A stretch of 6,307 nt of DNA from CF-72 sp051006215 (GTDB lineage Bacteria > Chloroflexota > UBA6077 > CF-72): contig JBPCIO010000201.1 in NCBI GenBank assembly GCA_051006215.1, positions 1-6,307 of the forward strand, in the 5' to 3' direction. The position numbers were made by a program, and so were the translations under genes. Position 1 is the stretch's first letter; each line of letters starts with the position of its first letter. The notes beneath the pieces are model-generated. The model was not told the DNA's origin, ran no database searches, and was given only the letters and a program-made list of their open reading frames with translations. Below are positions 1-5,729 of the stretch, piece after piece.

Positions 1-1
1 A

Positions 2-154
2 GAAAAATACGAGATCCTCACGCCGTGGATCCGAGCATGGGCCTTATTGCCTGCGACCAAGGACGATCTATGCGTGAGCTCGGGACCATGCTACATGCGA
101 CTTACGACCTCAGAGATAATCCTCTATCCGGGACCGGCGCGGTCCTTCCCGTAA
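2..154 (+). CDS. C-terminal end of an upstream CDS, possibly a TadE-like pilus protein (5' truncated)
   Basis: The frame beginning at base 2 is open from the window edge to TAA at 152-154 (about 50 codons). It ends directly against the GTG start of the next gene at 155, an arrangement typical of genes in one operon. The visible peptide contains CVSSGPCYMRLTTSEI and ends in YPGPARSFP. The two cysteines and the final hydrophobic beta-like stretch (RLTTSEIILY) would suit the periplasmic end of a TadE/TadG-type pseudopilin, but no diagnostic motif is visible, so the product is a guess from context. A second frame, open from base 1 to 255, overlaps the TadG-like gene and is less attractive because its protein resembles nothing and does not end at a gene junction. 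The real start lies outside the window. Confidence 0.42.
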   Translation, partial: EKYEILTPWIRAWALLPATKDDLCVSSGPCYMRLTTSEIILYPGPARSFP

Positions 155-760
155 GTGAATCGCCTGCGGTTCGGGCGTACGCAGCCCGCTCAAGTTGTCA
201 TTATCTTCCCAATTGCTGCTCTAATGCTCATGGGAATGGCCGCCATGGCAATTGAGGGTGGGAGATTGTTCCTCGGGCGGCAGGAGTTGCAGAATGCAGC
301 AGAGGCGGCCGCGCTCGATGGAGCCGGTACGGCTGCACAGTGCAGCTGGGTATCTAAGCCGCCACTCTGTTCAAGTCCTCCTACCGCTGACCCGGCGAGC
401 AATGACCAGTTGGTTCAAGACACCGTGACAGCTTCAATTGCCAGGAACCTTGGGATAGCTGCGACCATTTGCCAGGCCTCACCAATGCCGCCTCCGATCG
501 TCGAGTATCGAGGAGAGACCATGCAGAGCCCCGACGCCAATGGCGTCCGCACGAACGTCAATGGCGTCTACGTCCACGTCAGCTGCAACGTGCAGTTGGT
601 GGCAGCCGCGATTATCCGAGGAGTGCAGCCGCTGTCCATCGCTGCCGACGCGGAGGCTGTACTAGGGTCTGCTGATCCGTTGACGGGGCAGTTTGTACCG
701 TATCAGCCGACACTGGACCCCTACCCGCGTGTGCTCCCTGTGCCAACGCAGACCTCCTAG
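155..760 (+). CDS. TadG/TadE-like Flp pilus assembly pseudopilin
   Basis: This 201-residue protein probably belongs to the Tad (tight adherence) pilus system as a membrane-anchored pseudopilin with most of its mass outside the membrane. A short basic N-terminus (MNRLRFGRTQ) is followed by an Ala-Gln pair (residues 12-13), a hydrophobic segment at about 14-33, and then the family-typical stretch IEGGRLFLGRQELQNAAEAAALDGA (first part, residues 33-46; rest, 47-57). TadG-like N-terminal domains normally read GQ, hydrophobic, D-x-GR, then LQNAADAAALAGA, so here Glu34 replaces the usual Asp. The C-terminal part (about 137-171) has alternating hydrophobic residues ending in ADAEAVLG, like the beta-strand close of TadE/TadG proteins. 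Four cysteines (C63, C72, C106 and C144) may pair outside the cell. The start is GTG with no Shine-Dalgarno, directly abutting the preceding TAA, so coupled translation is likely. Family assignment is good; exact TadE versus TadG identity is uncertain. Confidence 0.8.
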   Translation: MNRLRFGRTQPAQVVIIFPIAALMLMGMAAMAIEGGRLFLGRQELQNAAEAAALDGAGTAAQCSWVSKPPLCSSPPTADPASNDQLVQDTVTASIARNLGIAATICQASPMPPPIVEYRGETMQSPDANGVRTNVNGVYVHVSCNVQLVAAAIIRGVQPLSIAADAEAVLGSADPLTGQFVPYQPTLDPYPRVLPVPTQTS

Positions 761-768
761 CTCAGCAC

Positions 769-1419
769 GTGATAGGGTCAAGGCGCGTCAAGTTGTGGAA
801 GTCTGTAGCTAGTAGACGGGGGCGGTTGCGGCACAGGCTGCGCGCGCAGGATCTCGTAGAGTATGGACTGATCGTCGCTGTCGTGGCTGTGGTCGCGATC
901 GTCGGTCTGAATAGTCTGTCGGCCGTGGAGGCAGGCTACTTTGGGGGACTTCAACCCAGCCTCGCCATTACACCAGCAACAACGGGTGATGTTCGTCCGA
1001 ACACGTCACTCACATTGAGTTGCCCACCAACAGTCACGGCCGATGGGACACCGGTCACCTGCGTCGCCTATGTAAAAGACATGTCAGTTGGTACGACGAA
1101 TCCACCCTTTCAACCCAGCGGCACTGTCAATTGGACCCTTACGTACATGCTTACGCCGAACCCTTTGCCGTGTGTTCTCAGTACGCCCACTAGCTCCGAC
1201 ACCACCAGTTGCTCCGTGGACATCGTTCCGCAACCTGGCACGATCTGGGTCTCCGGGGCGTACGACCCAATGAACCCAAGTTCGTCGCAATTCTTGCCAA
1301 GCTTCGGAAACACCTTCCCCGTGGACGTCCAGCAACCAACGGCGACCCCGACCCCGACGCCCACCTCGACACCGACCCTAACCCCCACCCCAACCCCCAC
1401 GGCAACGCCAACTCCGTAA
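769..1419 (+). CDS. Flp-like prepilin with Ig-like domain and Thr-Pro repeat tail
   Basis: This 216-residue protein has the leader of a type IVb (Flp) prepilin. Residues 1-26 are strongly basic (ten Arg/Lys). They are followed by QDLVEYGLIVAVVAVVAIVG, in which Glu31 and Tyr32 would be +5 and +6 after cleavage by a TadV/CpaA-type prepilin peptidase. The residue before the cut is Ala26 rather than the usual Gly. After the membrane/assembly helix (about 29-50), residues 60-187 look like a bacterial Ig-like (group 3 type) domain: paired cysteines at 85/98 and 135/148, the phrases VTCVAYVKD, PSGTVNWTLT and TTSCSVDIVP, and a closing strand. Residues 190-216 are almost only Thr and Pro and reach the stop. 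Ordinary Flp pilins are only about 50-80 residues long, so this is either a modular minor pilin or a pilus-tip/adhesin subunit (inference). The GTG start lies 8 nt after the preceding stop with no Shine-Dalgarno, implying coupling to the TadG-like gene. Confidence 0.75.
   Translation: MIGSRRVKLWKSVASRRGRLRHRLRAQDLVEYGLIVAVVAVVAIVGLNSLSAVEAGYFGGLQPSLAITPATTGDVRPNTSLTLSCPPTVTADGTPVTCVAYVKDMSVGTTNPPFQPSGTVNWTLTYMLTPNPLPCVLSTPTSSDTTSCSVDIVPQPGTIWVSGAYDPMNPSSSQFLPSFGNTFPVDVQQPTATPTPTPTSTPTLTPTPTPTATPTP
1336..1416 (+). repeat. Thr-Pro coding repeat (degenerate ACCCC-type tandem repeat)
   Basis: The last 27 codons of the prepilin gene are a low-complexity run of ACC/ACG and CCG/CCC/CCA codons with occasional GCG/GCA, TCG and CTA. 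They encode alternating Thr and Pro. The strand is C-rich with almost no G on the coding side in its second half. Such tracts are common extended linkers in surface proteins of Chloroflexota and other bacteria. Here the tract is terminal rather than between two domains, so it may be a wall-spanning or glycosylated stalk (inference). Confidence 0.85.
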
Positions 1420-1575
1420 AGAGGACCTCCTGAATCGGCCTGGGTTTGTTGGAGGCTCGGCGGCTTCTTCTCAAAGGCCCTCGTGACTTGCAGGTGTTGG
1501 GCGAGCTCGTGGCGGATGTGGTTGGTCTATTTGGCGGTAACCCGGTTCCTCAGCTTGAGGGCTGGTCATCGCGCC

Positions 1576-1595
1576 ATCCACAGCCTGCTGTGGAT
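1576..1595. repeat. Perfect 9-bp inverted repeat (operator-like or DnaA-box-like pair)
   Basis: ATCCACAGC and GCTGTGGAT face each other across a two-base CT spacer, giving a perfectly symmetrical 20-bp site. Each half contains ATCCACA, which with its flank (CCATCCACA on the left) matches seven of nine positions of the DnaA box TTATCCACA. It is followed by GC-rich sequence without a T run, so it does not look like an intrinsic terminator. It could be a regulator binding site or chance. No expressed gene start lies close downstream. Confidence 0.45.
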
Positions 1596-1943
1596 CGTGG
1601 ACGGCGAAGCGAGATGGTCGCGTGGAGGGTGACCTGGCATGAGCTCGCCCTGGCGGCGATGATCACCCTCACGCCTGACAGCACTCGAAGCCAGAACCAT
1701 CGCGGCCAGGTTGAGCGGCCGTGAACGCCGGGGTGCCTTGTGATTACTCCTGAGCGGCTAGTTAGAGCACATCCATTGCTTGCTGCAAGTGTTCAAGGTC
1801 ATTGACGACCGCACGAGTGCGGGTGCGCTCATCACTGTCTCAAGCGGACGTGTGCCTGAGCTCGCACTCGAGGAACTTCAGAGCTTGGCGGTCGGTCGAG
1901 ACGAGAGCCGGATCATGTCGCTCAGGTTGCGCTTTCGGCGGCC

Positions 1944-1975
1944 GATTGTGTCCAGTACCTCGGCTGTACACAATC
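1944..1975 (-). terminator. Imperfect hairpin, candidate terminator of the leuA-oxidoreductase operon
   Basis: GATTGTGT (1944-1951) is the exact reverse complement of ACACAATC (1968-1975). Inside it, after one mismatch (C1952 against T1967), CAG pairs with CTG, leaving an 8-base loop. The hairpin begins 30 nt past the stop codon of the minus-strand oxidoreductase gene, a normal place for transcription termination. No U-rich tract follows on the minus strand (GGCCGCCG comes next), so if it is a terminator it is of the tail-less type. A dimeric-regulator operator is the main alternative. Confidence 0.4.
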
Positions 1976-2005
1976 ACCCTGAGCTCCCGAAGTGGGCCGG
2001 CTCGC

Positions 2006-3046
2006 TCACCAGTTCGAGGGTTGGCAGGCGCGAATGGTACGCAGGCAGGCGTCCAGATCGCCCGCCCGCACGGTGATGATTCGGACCATGGCCTCGTCCA
2101 ATCCGTGTGCTAGCCGCTTCAGTGCAGCCGCGGCACCGGATGGGTGGCCGAAATAGCCGACCTTGAGCAACAGCTCGGCCGGAACCGCATCGACAAGTTC
2201 CGCCAGCGGGGTGCCGGCGTCGTGGCGCGTCTCGAGCTGAGTCAGGACCTCCTCAAAGCCCATGCGACCGAAATGCGCACGGTAGCCCTTATCCCTGGGC
2301 TGGCCTGGGCGCGCCATCGCATACCCCAACACCTGCGTGGCGAACGCCCGCCGCGCCGCCGGTTCGTCCTCGTCCACGCACACGCGAATGTACTGCGCAA
2401 ACGGAACCTCAGATATGTTGCGTCGCGCGCGCCGGGCGCCCTCGGCAACCTGCTCGCGCAGCCACACGATCTGCTCTGGCGAGCTCCAGTTGGGGGTGAC
2501 GCCGTCGGCGAGCTCTCCGGATAGCCGTAGCATCTGCGGGCCCATGGCTGCCAGGTACACGGGTACCCTTGGCGCCTTAAACGCTAGCGAGACACCGTGC
2601 AGGCTGACGCCTTTGCCGGTGTACTCGACCCGCTCGCCGGCCAGGAGCCCGCGCAGGGTCACCAGATAGTCACGCGTCAGCGCCACCGGAGGCAGCATCG
2701 GCAGGCCGAAACTACGGCGAAACGAGTCGGCTGGGTAACTTCCGAGTCCAATACCAAGCACGAATCTGCCGCCAGTGATCTCGCTGACGGTCGCCGCTTC
2801 GGCGGCCAGGGTCGGCACAGTCCAGCCCGGAAACGGCACCACGGATATGCCGATGCGGAGCCCGTCGGGAACCACGTCTGCGCTCGCTGCCCACCACTCG
2901 ATAGCACTCTGAAACACGCTGCGGCCGGTGATCCCGGCCGGCATCCAGAGACGTTCATAGCCCAGCCGGGCAGCCTCCTGAACGAGAGCGCGCCGGTCCG
3001 CGCGCGCCAGTCCCAGCCCAGGATCGATGCCTACTCCTGTTTTCAT
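2006..3046 (-). CDS. LLM-class flavin/F420-dependent oxidoreductase
   Basis: This 346-residue TIM-barrel protein of the bacterial luciferase-like family would use reduced F420 or FMN to carry out hydride transfer on an unknown substrate in the cytoplasm. Family features in order are: the N-terminal strand MKTGVGIDPG; ARLGYERLWMP (26-36, the usual GfdslWvpe region); LAAEAATVSEITGGRFVLGIGLG (first part 80-92, then GGRFVLGIG at 92-100); LLAGERVEYTG (134-144); and VPVYLAAMGPQMLRLSGELADG (VPVYLAAMGP at 161-170, ELADG at 178-182), which is the classic P-hydrophobic-aa-GP-mL-ADG signature. The length is typical. The ATG at 3046 is preceded by GGGGGCGG, a usable Shine-Dalgarno, and lies only 12 nt after the leuA stop, so the two genes are probably cotranscribed. 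The cofactor choice and substrate cannot be read from the sequence. Confidence 0.92.
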   Translation of the reverse strand: MKTGVGIDPGLGLARADRRALVQEAARLGYERLWMPAGITGRSVFQSAIEWWAASADVVPDGLRIGISVVPFPGWTVPTLAAEAATVSEITGGRFVLGIGLGSYPADSFRRSFGLPMLPPVALTRDYLVTLRGLLAGERVEYTGKGVSLHGVSLAFKAPRVPVYLAAMGPQMLRLSGELADGVTPNWSSPEQIVWLREQVAEGARRARRNISEVPFAQYIRVCVDEDEPAARRAFATQVLGYAMARPGQPRDKGYRAHFGRMGFEEVLTQLETRHDAGTPLAELVDAVPAELLLKVGYFGHPSGAAAALKRLAHGLDEAMVRIITVRAGDLDACLRTIRACQPSNW

Positions 3047-3058
3047 ACCGCCCCCATG

Positions 3059-4756
3059 CTAAGGCGGGGATGCGCTGGTAGCGCGTTGATGGTTGATCGC
3101 GCTGACCACGGCCTTGAGTGAAGCTGACGAGATGCTCTTGTCGACCCCCACGCCCCACCGCACGGCCTTGTGGCCGTCCGTGAGCTCGACGTACGCCGCC
3201 GCGCTAGCCTCGTTGCCGGCGCTAAGAGCGTGCTCGGCGTAGTCGATGACGTCCACTGCGAGGCCGAGACTTCGCTCGAGCGCGTCCACGAACGCAGCGA
3301 TTGGGCCGTTGCCTGTACCTTCCACGGTTACCGGGTTGCCGTCAACCAACAGGTGCGCCCTGATCTGAGCGCCGTCGGTGCCCTCGGTCACCTCGTGATG
3401 CAGCAGCTGCAACCGTGGATTCGAGGGCATATATACCAGGCCGAAGGCACGCCACAGGTCGTCTGGCGAAATCTCGGTCCCGCTATCCTCGGCGATCGTT
3501 TGAATGGTCTTCGAGAACTCGATTTGCAATCTTCTGGGCAGGTCGAGTCCGTGCTCACTCTGCATGATGTAGGCGACCCCGCCCTTACCCGACTGGCTGT
3601 TGATGCGGATGATCGCCTCGTAACTGCGGCCAAGGTGCTTGGGATCTATGGGCAAGTAGGGCACTTCCCAGCTGTGATAGTCAGGCGGTAGCGCTGCCAT
3701 ACCCTTCTTGATAGCGTCCTGGTGCGAGCCCGAAAAAGCGGTGTACACGAGCTCGCCGACGTACGGGTGGCGCGGATGGACCGGCAGGCGATTGCAGTAC
3801 TCCGTTGCACGACGAAGCTCGTCGATGTCCGAGATGTCGAGGGCGGGGTCGATGCCCTGGCTGAAAAGGTTCATGGCCAGGGTGCCTACATCGACGTTGC
3901 CAGTGCGCTCGCCGTTGCCGAACAGCGTGCCCTCGACGCGGTCCGCGCCAGCCATGACGCCGAACTCGGCCGCGGCAACCGCGCAGCCGCGGTCATTGTG
4001 TGGGTGCAGACTCAGAACGAGCTTGTCCCGATTGCGGACGTGCCGATTGAACCACTCGATGACGTCGCCATACACATTCGGCGTATACATCTCGACGGTG
4101 GCTGGCAAGTTCAGGACCAGCTTTCGGTCGAGTGTCGGCTTGATCACCTCGGCGACCGCTTCGCAGATCTCGAGGGCAAACTCCGGCTCGGTGCCAGTAA
4201 AGCTCTCGGGCGAATACTCGTAGCGAATGCGCGTGCCGGGCAGGCTGCTCTCGAGCTCGCGGCACCATCGCGCCGCATCAGTAGCAATCTGGATGATGCC
4301 TGGTTTGCCAAGGCCGAACACGACCCGGCGTTGCAGCTCGGACGTCGAATTGTAGAAATGGACGATCGCCCGCTGAGCGCCCCGCAAGCACTCGAAGGTG
4401 CGCTCGACCAACTCGCGGCGACACTGCGTGAGCACCTGAATCGTGACGTCGTCTGGGATCAGGTCCTCCTCGATCAGCAGTCGGATGAAATCGTAGTCCG
4501 GCTGCGAGGCGGCCGGGAAACCGACTTCGATTTCTTTGAAGCCGACCTTGAGCAAGACCTCCCAGAAGCGCCTCTTGCGCTCCGGATCCATCGGGTCGAT
4601 GAGCGCCTGATTGCCGTCCCGAAGGTCGACGCTGCACCACAACGGCGCACGCTCGATGCTTCTATCAGGCCAGGTGCGGTCCTTCAGTTGAAGAGGAAGA
4701 CTGGGCCGATACTTTTCGAACGGCATCCGCTTGGGGATGACCGGGCTGGGCGGCAT
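3059..4756 (-). CDS. leuA: 2-isopropylmalate synthase (long, mycobacterial-type)
   Basis: LeuA condenses acetyl-CoA with 2-oxoisovalerate to 2-isopropylmalate, the first committed step of leucine synthesis. From ATG 4756 the protein has 565 residues. The N-terminus MPFEKYRPSLPLQL leads into APLWCSVDLRDGNQALIDPM (37-56), which contains the catalytic Arg46 and metal-binding Asp47. Further signatures are YEYSPESFTGTE (179-190), the metal-binding HPHNDRG (251-257), and FGNGERTGNVD (279-289). Residues from about 420 form the LeuA dimerisation/regulatory domain with VEGTGNGPIAAFVDAL (478-493) and EHALSAGNEASAAAYVEL (508-525), so leucine feedback inhibition is likely (family knowledge). The same frame stays open to a TTG at 4915, but those extra 53 residues are Cys/Arg-rich and unlike LeuA. 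They overlap a zinc-ribbon frame, so the ATG at 4756 (or 4726, which gives MPFEKY) is preferred. No strong Shine-Dalgarno stands before either. No other leu or ilv gene is in the window. Confidence 0.97.
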   Translation of the reverse strand: MPPSPVIPKRMPFEKYRPSLPLQLKDRTWPDRSIERAPLWCSVDLRDGNQALIDPMDPERKRRFWEVLLKVGFKEIEVGFPAASQPDYDFIRLLIEEDLIPDDVTIQVLTQCRRELVERTFECLRGAQRAIVHFYNSTSELQRRVVFGLGKPGIIQIATDAARWCRELESSLPGTRIRYEYSPESFTGTEPEFALEICEAVAEVIKPTLDRKLVLNLPATVEMYTPNVYGDVIEWFNRHVRNRDKLVLSLHPHNDRGCAVAAAEFGVMAGADRVEGTLFGNGERTGNVDVGTLAMNLFSQGIDPALDISDIDELRRATEYCNRLPVHPRHPYVGELVYTAFSGSHQDAIKKGMAALPPDYHSWEVPYLPIDPKHLGRSYEAIIRINSQSGKGGVAYIMQSEHGLDLPRRLQIEFSKTIQTIAEDSGTEISPDDLWRAFGLVYMPSNPRLQLLHHEVTEGTDGAQIRAHLLVDGNPVTVEGTGNGPIAAFVDALERSLGLAVDVIDYAEHALSAGNEASAAAYVELTDGHKAVRWGVGVDKSISSASLKAVVSAINHQRATSASPP

Positions 4757-4931
4757 GTGCGCAATGATGCCATCCCAGCGGGGGTGTCCGCCGACGCACG
4801 CACACCGGGCAGCGGGTTGGAGCCTGTTGCACACCCCGCAGCCATTGGAGCTCTTGCTCGCCCGCGGTAAACACGAAGTTCTCCGCGCACAGGCTGCACG
4901 CGAACTACTGGTCAATACGCGACGACGTCAT
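4665..4931 (-). pseudogene. Zinc-ribbon protein gene interrupted by an in-frame amber codon
   Basis: Reading leftward from ATG 4931 gives MTSSRIDQ, then TAG (4907-4905), then FACSLCAENFVFTAGEQEL and, further on, APTRCPVCVRRR. After the stop the match to the small bacterial zinc-ribbon family is plain: C-x2-C (codons 12 and 15), the hallmark F-x-FTAGEQE, then P-x-RC-x2-C (codons 41 and 44). In that family the residues before the first cysteine usually read DK-x-L-x-C; here they read DQ-stop-F-A-C, so the frame is correct on both sides and a single base change (for example TGG or CAG to TAG) would explain the break. GGGGTG at 4937-4942 sits 5 nt before the ATG as a Shine-Dalgarno. No ATG, GTG or TTG start lies between the stop and the first cysteine. 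The frame then runs on to TGA 4667-4665, overlapping leuA by about 90 bp with an unconserved tail. The intact family is thought to bind zinc; its role is poorly known. Confidence 0.72.
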
Positions 4932-4936
4932 GGCAA

Positions 4937-4942
4937 CACCCC
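4937..4942 (-). promoter_or_regulatory. Shine-Dalgarno-like GGGGTG before the zinc-ribbon ATG
   Basis: On the minus strand GGGGTG ends 5 nt before the ATG at 4931, a normal spacing, and differs by one base from the strong AGGAGGTG-type core. It supports ATG 4931 as the original start of the zinc-ribbon gene and thus the view that the amber at codon 9 is internal. Confidence 0.45.
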
Positions 4943-4954
4943 AACACCCAGGCG

Positions 4955-4960
4955 ATAGTA
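4955..4960 (-). promoter_or_regulatory. Candidate -10 element (TACTAT) for the zinc-ribbon/leuA transcript
   Basis: TACTAT on the minus strand, in the 86-bp divergent intergenic region, differs by one base from TATAAT-like variants accepted by housekeeping sigma factors. It would place transcription start near 4948, about 17 nt before ATG 4931. No recognisable -35 hexamer stands 16-18 nt upstream, so this is only a weak candidate. Confidence 0.22.
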
Positions 4961-5017
4961 GTCTCTGAAGGATCGGCACCCGTGCACGACTTCAGCAGGG
5001 GTATGGTGTCCTGACAC

Positions 5018-5725
5018 GTGATCCGAGTCGGGACGTCGGGCTATCAGTACCCCGCGTGGTGGGGCCGGTTCTATCCCCACGGGCTCGCGCAATCCGAGAT
5101 GCTCGCCTTTTACGCCGCCCGGTTCGATACCGTCGAGATCAATTACACCTTCTACCGCTTGCCGACGGTGCCGTCGCTGCTGGGCTGGGCGGCCGCAACT
5201 CCGCCGCGGTTCAAGCTCGCGCTGCGCGCACCACGCCGCATCACCCACATCCTGCACTTGAAGGGAGCCTCGGCGACCACCACTGAATTCCTCCGCCGTG
5301 CCACCGTGCTGCGAGACAAGCTGGCAGTCGTACTGTTCCAGATATCAGCTGAGCATGAACTGGACGTTTCGCTGTTAGGCGAATTCCTGGCTGGGCTGCC
5401 ACCGCGTCCGCGGGCGGCCTTCGAGTTCCGCAACCCGGATTGGCTCACGGACGCCGTTTTCGACCGCTTGCGCCAGCACAACGTCGCGCTGTGCGTCTCA
5501 CACAGCGAGACCCTGCGTACACCCGCACTTCGGACGGCCGATTTCGCATACTTCCGCCTGCGTGACGTGGCCTACCAGCAGACCGACCTCGAACGTTGGG
5601 CAGCCGTCCTACAGGAATGGGATGCGGGCGGATGCGAAGACATCTACGTCTACTTCAAGCACGAAGCCACCGGCACCGGACCTGAGTTCGCGAAGCGCCT
5701 GGTGGAATTGGTGGGGCTACGCTGA
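5018..5725 (+). CDS. DUF72 (YecE-like) family protein
   Basis: This 235-residue protein belongs to the widespread DUF72/YecE family, which has a TIM-barrel fold and no established biochemical role. Visible signatures are GTSGYQYPAWWGRFYP (residues 5-20, the GtSGw.Y..W.g.FYP motif), FDTVEINYTFYRLP (36-49, with the conserved Glu40 and Asn42), AFEFRNPDW (134-142), and near the C-terminus DIYVYFKHEATGTGPEFA, the family's yvYFnNd-type closing motif. The length is at the short end of the family but both ends are present. The GTG start at 5018 is forced: the only nearby upstream ATG (5003) hits TGA after two codons. AGGGG at 4997-5001 is 16 nt away, too far for a good Shine-Dalgarno, so leaderless or weak initiation is possible. 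The gene is transcribed away from the zinc-ribbon/leuA genes and converges with the next one. Confidence 0.93.
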   Translation: MIRVGTSGYQYPAWWGRFYPHGLAQSEMLAFYAARFDTVEINYTFYRLPTVPSLLGWAAATPPRFKLALRAPRRITHILHLKGASATTTEFLRRATVLRDKLAVVLFQISAEHELDVSLLGEFLAGLPPRPRAAFEFRNPDWLTDAVFDRLRQHNVALCVSHSETLRTPALRTADFAYFRLRDVAYQQTDLERWAAVLQEWDAGGCEDIYVYFKHEATGTGPEFAKRLVELVGLR

Positions 5726-5729
5726 AGCG

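Larger units (their letters stand above)
1420..2005. other. Gene-poor intergenic stretch with inverted repeats
   Basis: About 590 bp lie between the prepilin stop and the stop of the converging oxidoreductase gene. Two open frames exist on the + strand: TTG 1446 to TGA 1724, and TTG 1780 to TGA 2076, the latter running 71 bp into the oxidoreductase gene. Neither starts with ATG, has a clear ribosome binding site, or gives a protein I recognise. The second reads somewhat like a protein near its start (LQVFKVIDDRTSAGALITVS), so a decayed gene cannot be excluded. I saw no tRNA, transposase fragment or target-site duplication. The inverted repeats at 1576-1595 and 1944-1975 are the only clear structures. 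Confidence 0.6.

Noticed and set aside
25..255. 76-residue + strand ORF at the left edge
   Set aside because: It overlaps the TadG-like gene in another frame, resembles nothing, and the adjacent frame ending at 152-154 fits the operon junction better.
533..568. Short hairpin GACGCC-AAT-GGCGTC and direct repeat CAATGGCGTC 21 bp apart
   Set aside because: It lies inside the TadG-like gene and is explained by a repeated A/V-N-G-V peptide pattern; too short to call a functional element.
1446..1724. 92-residue + strand ORF
   Set aside because: TTG start, no ribosome site, no recognisable motif, and it runs through the 1576-1595 inverted repeat; treated as non-coding.
1750..1815. tRNA-like fragments (GTTAGAGCAC and TTCAAGGTC)
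   Set aside because: The D-arm-like and T-arm-like words occur, but no acceptor stem or five-pair anticodon stem can be formed between them.
1809..1822. Inverted repeat CCGCAC-GA-GTGCGG
   Set aside because: Only a 6-bp stem in GC-rich DNA; expected by chance and not near any supported gene boundary.
1780..2076. 98-residue + strand ORF
   Set aside because: TTG start, overlaps the oxidoreductase gene antisense and crosses the 1944-1975 hairpin. The first 20 residues look protein-like, but nothing is recognisable.
3722..4870. 382-residue + strand ORF
   Set aside because: It is the antisense shadow of leuA, whose reading frame carries all the catalytic motifs.
4905..4931. Eight-codon leader peptide as a leucine attenuator for leuA
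   Set aside because: MTSSRIDQ has no leucine codon and no terminator/antiterminator pair was seen before leuA; the conserved zinc-ribbon frame after the stop explains it better.
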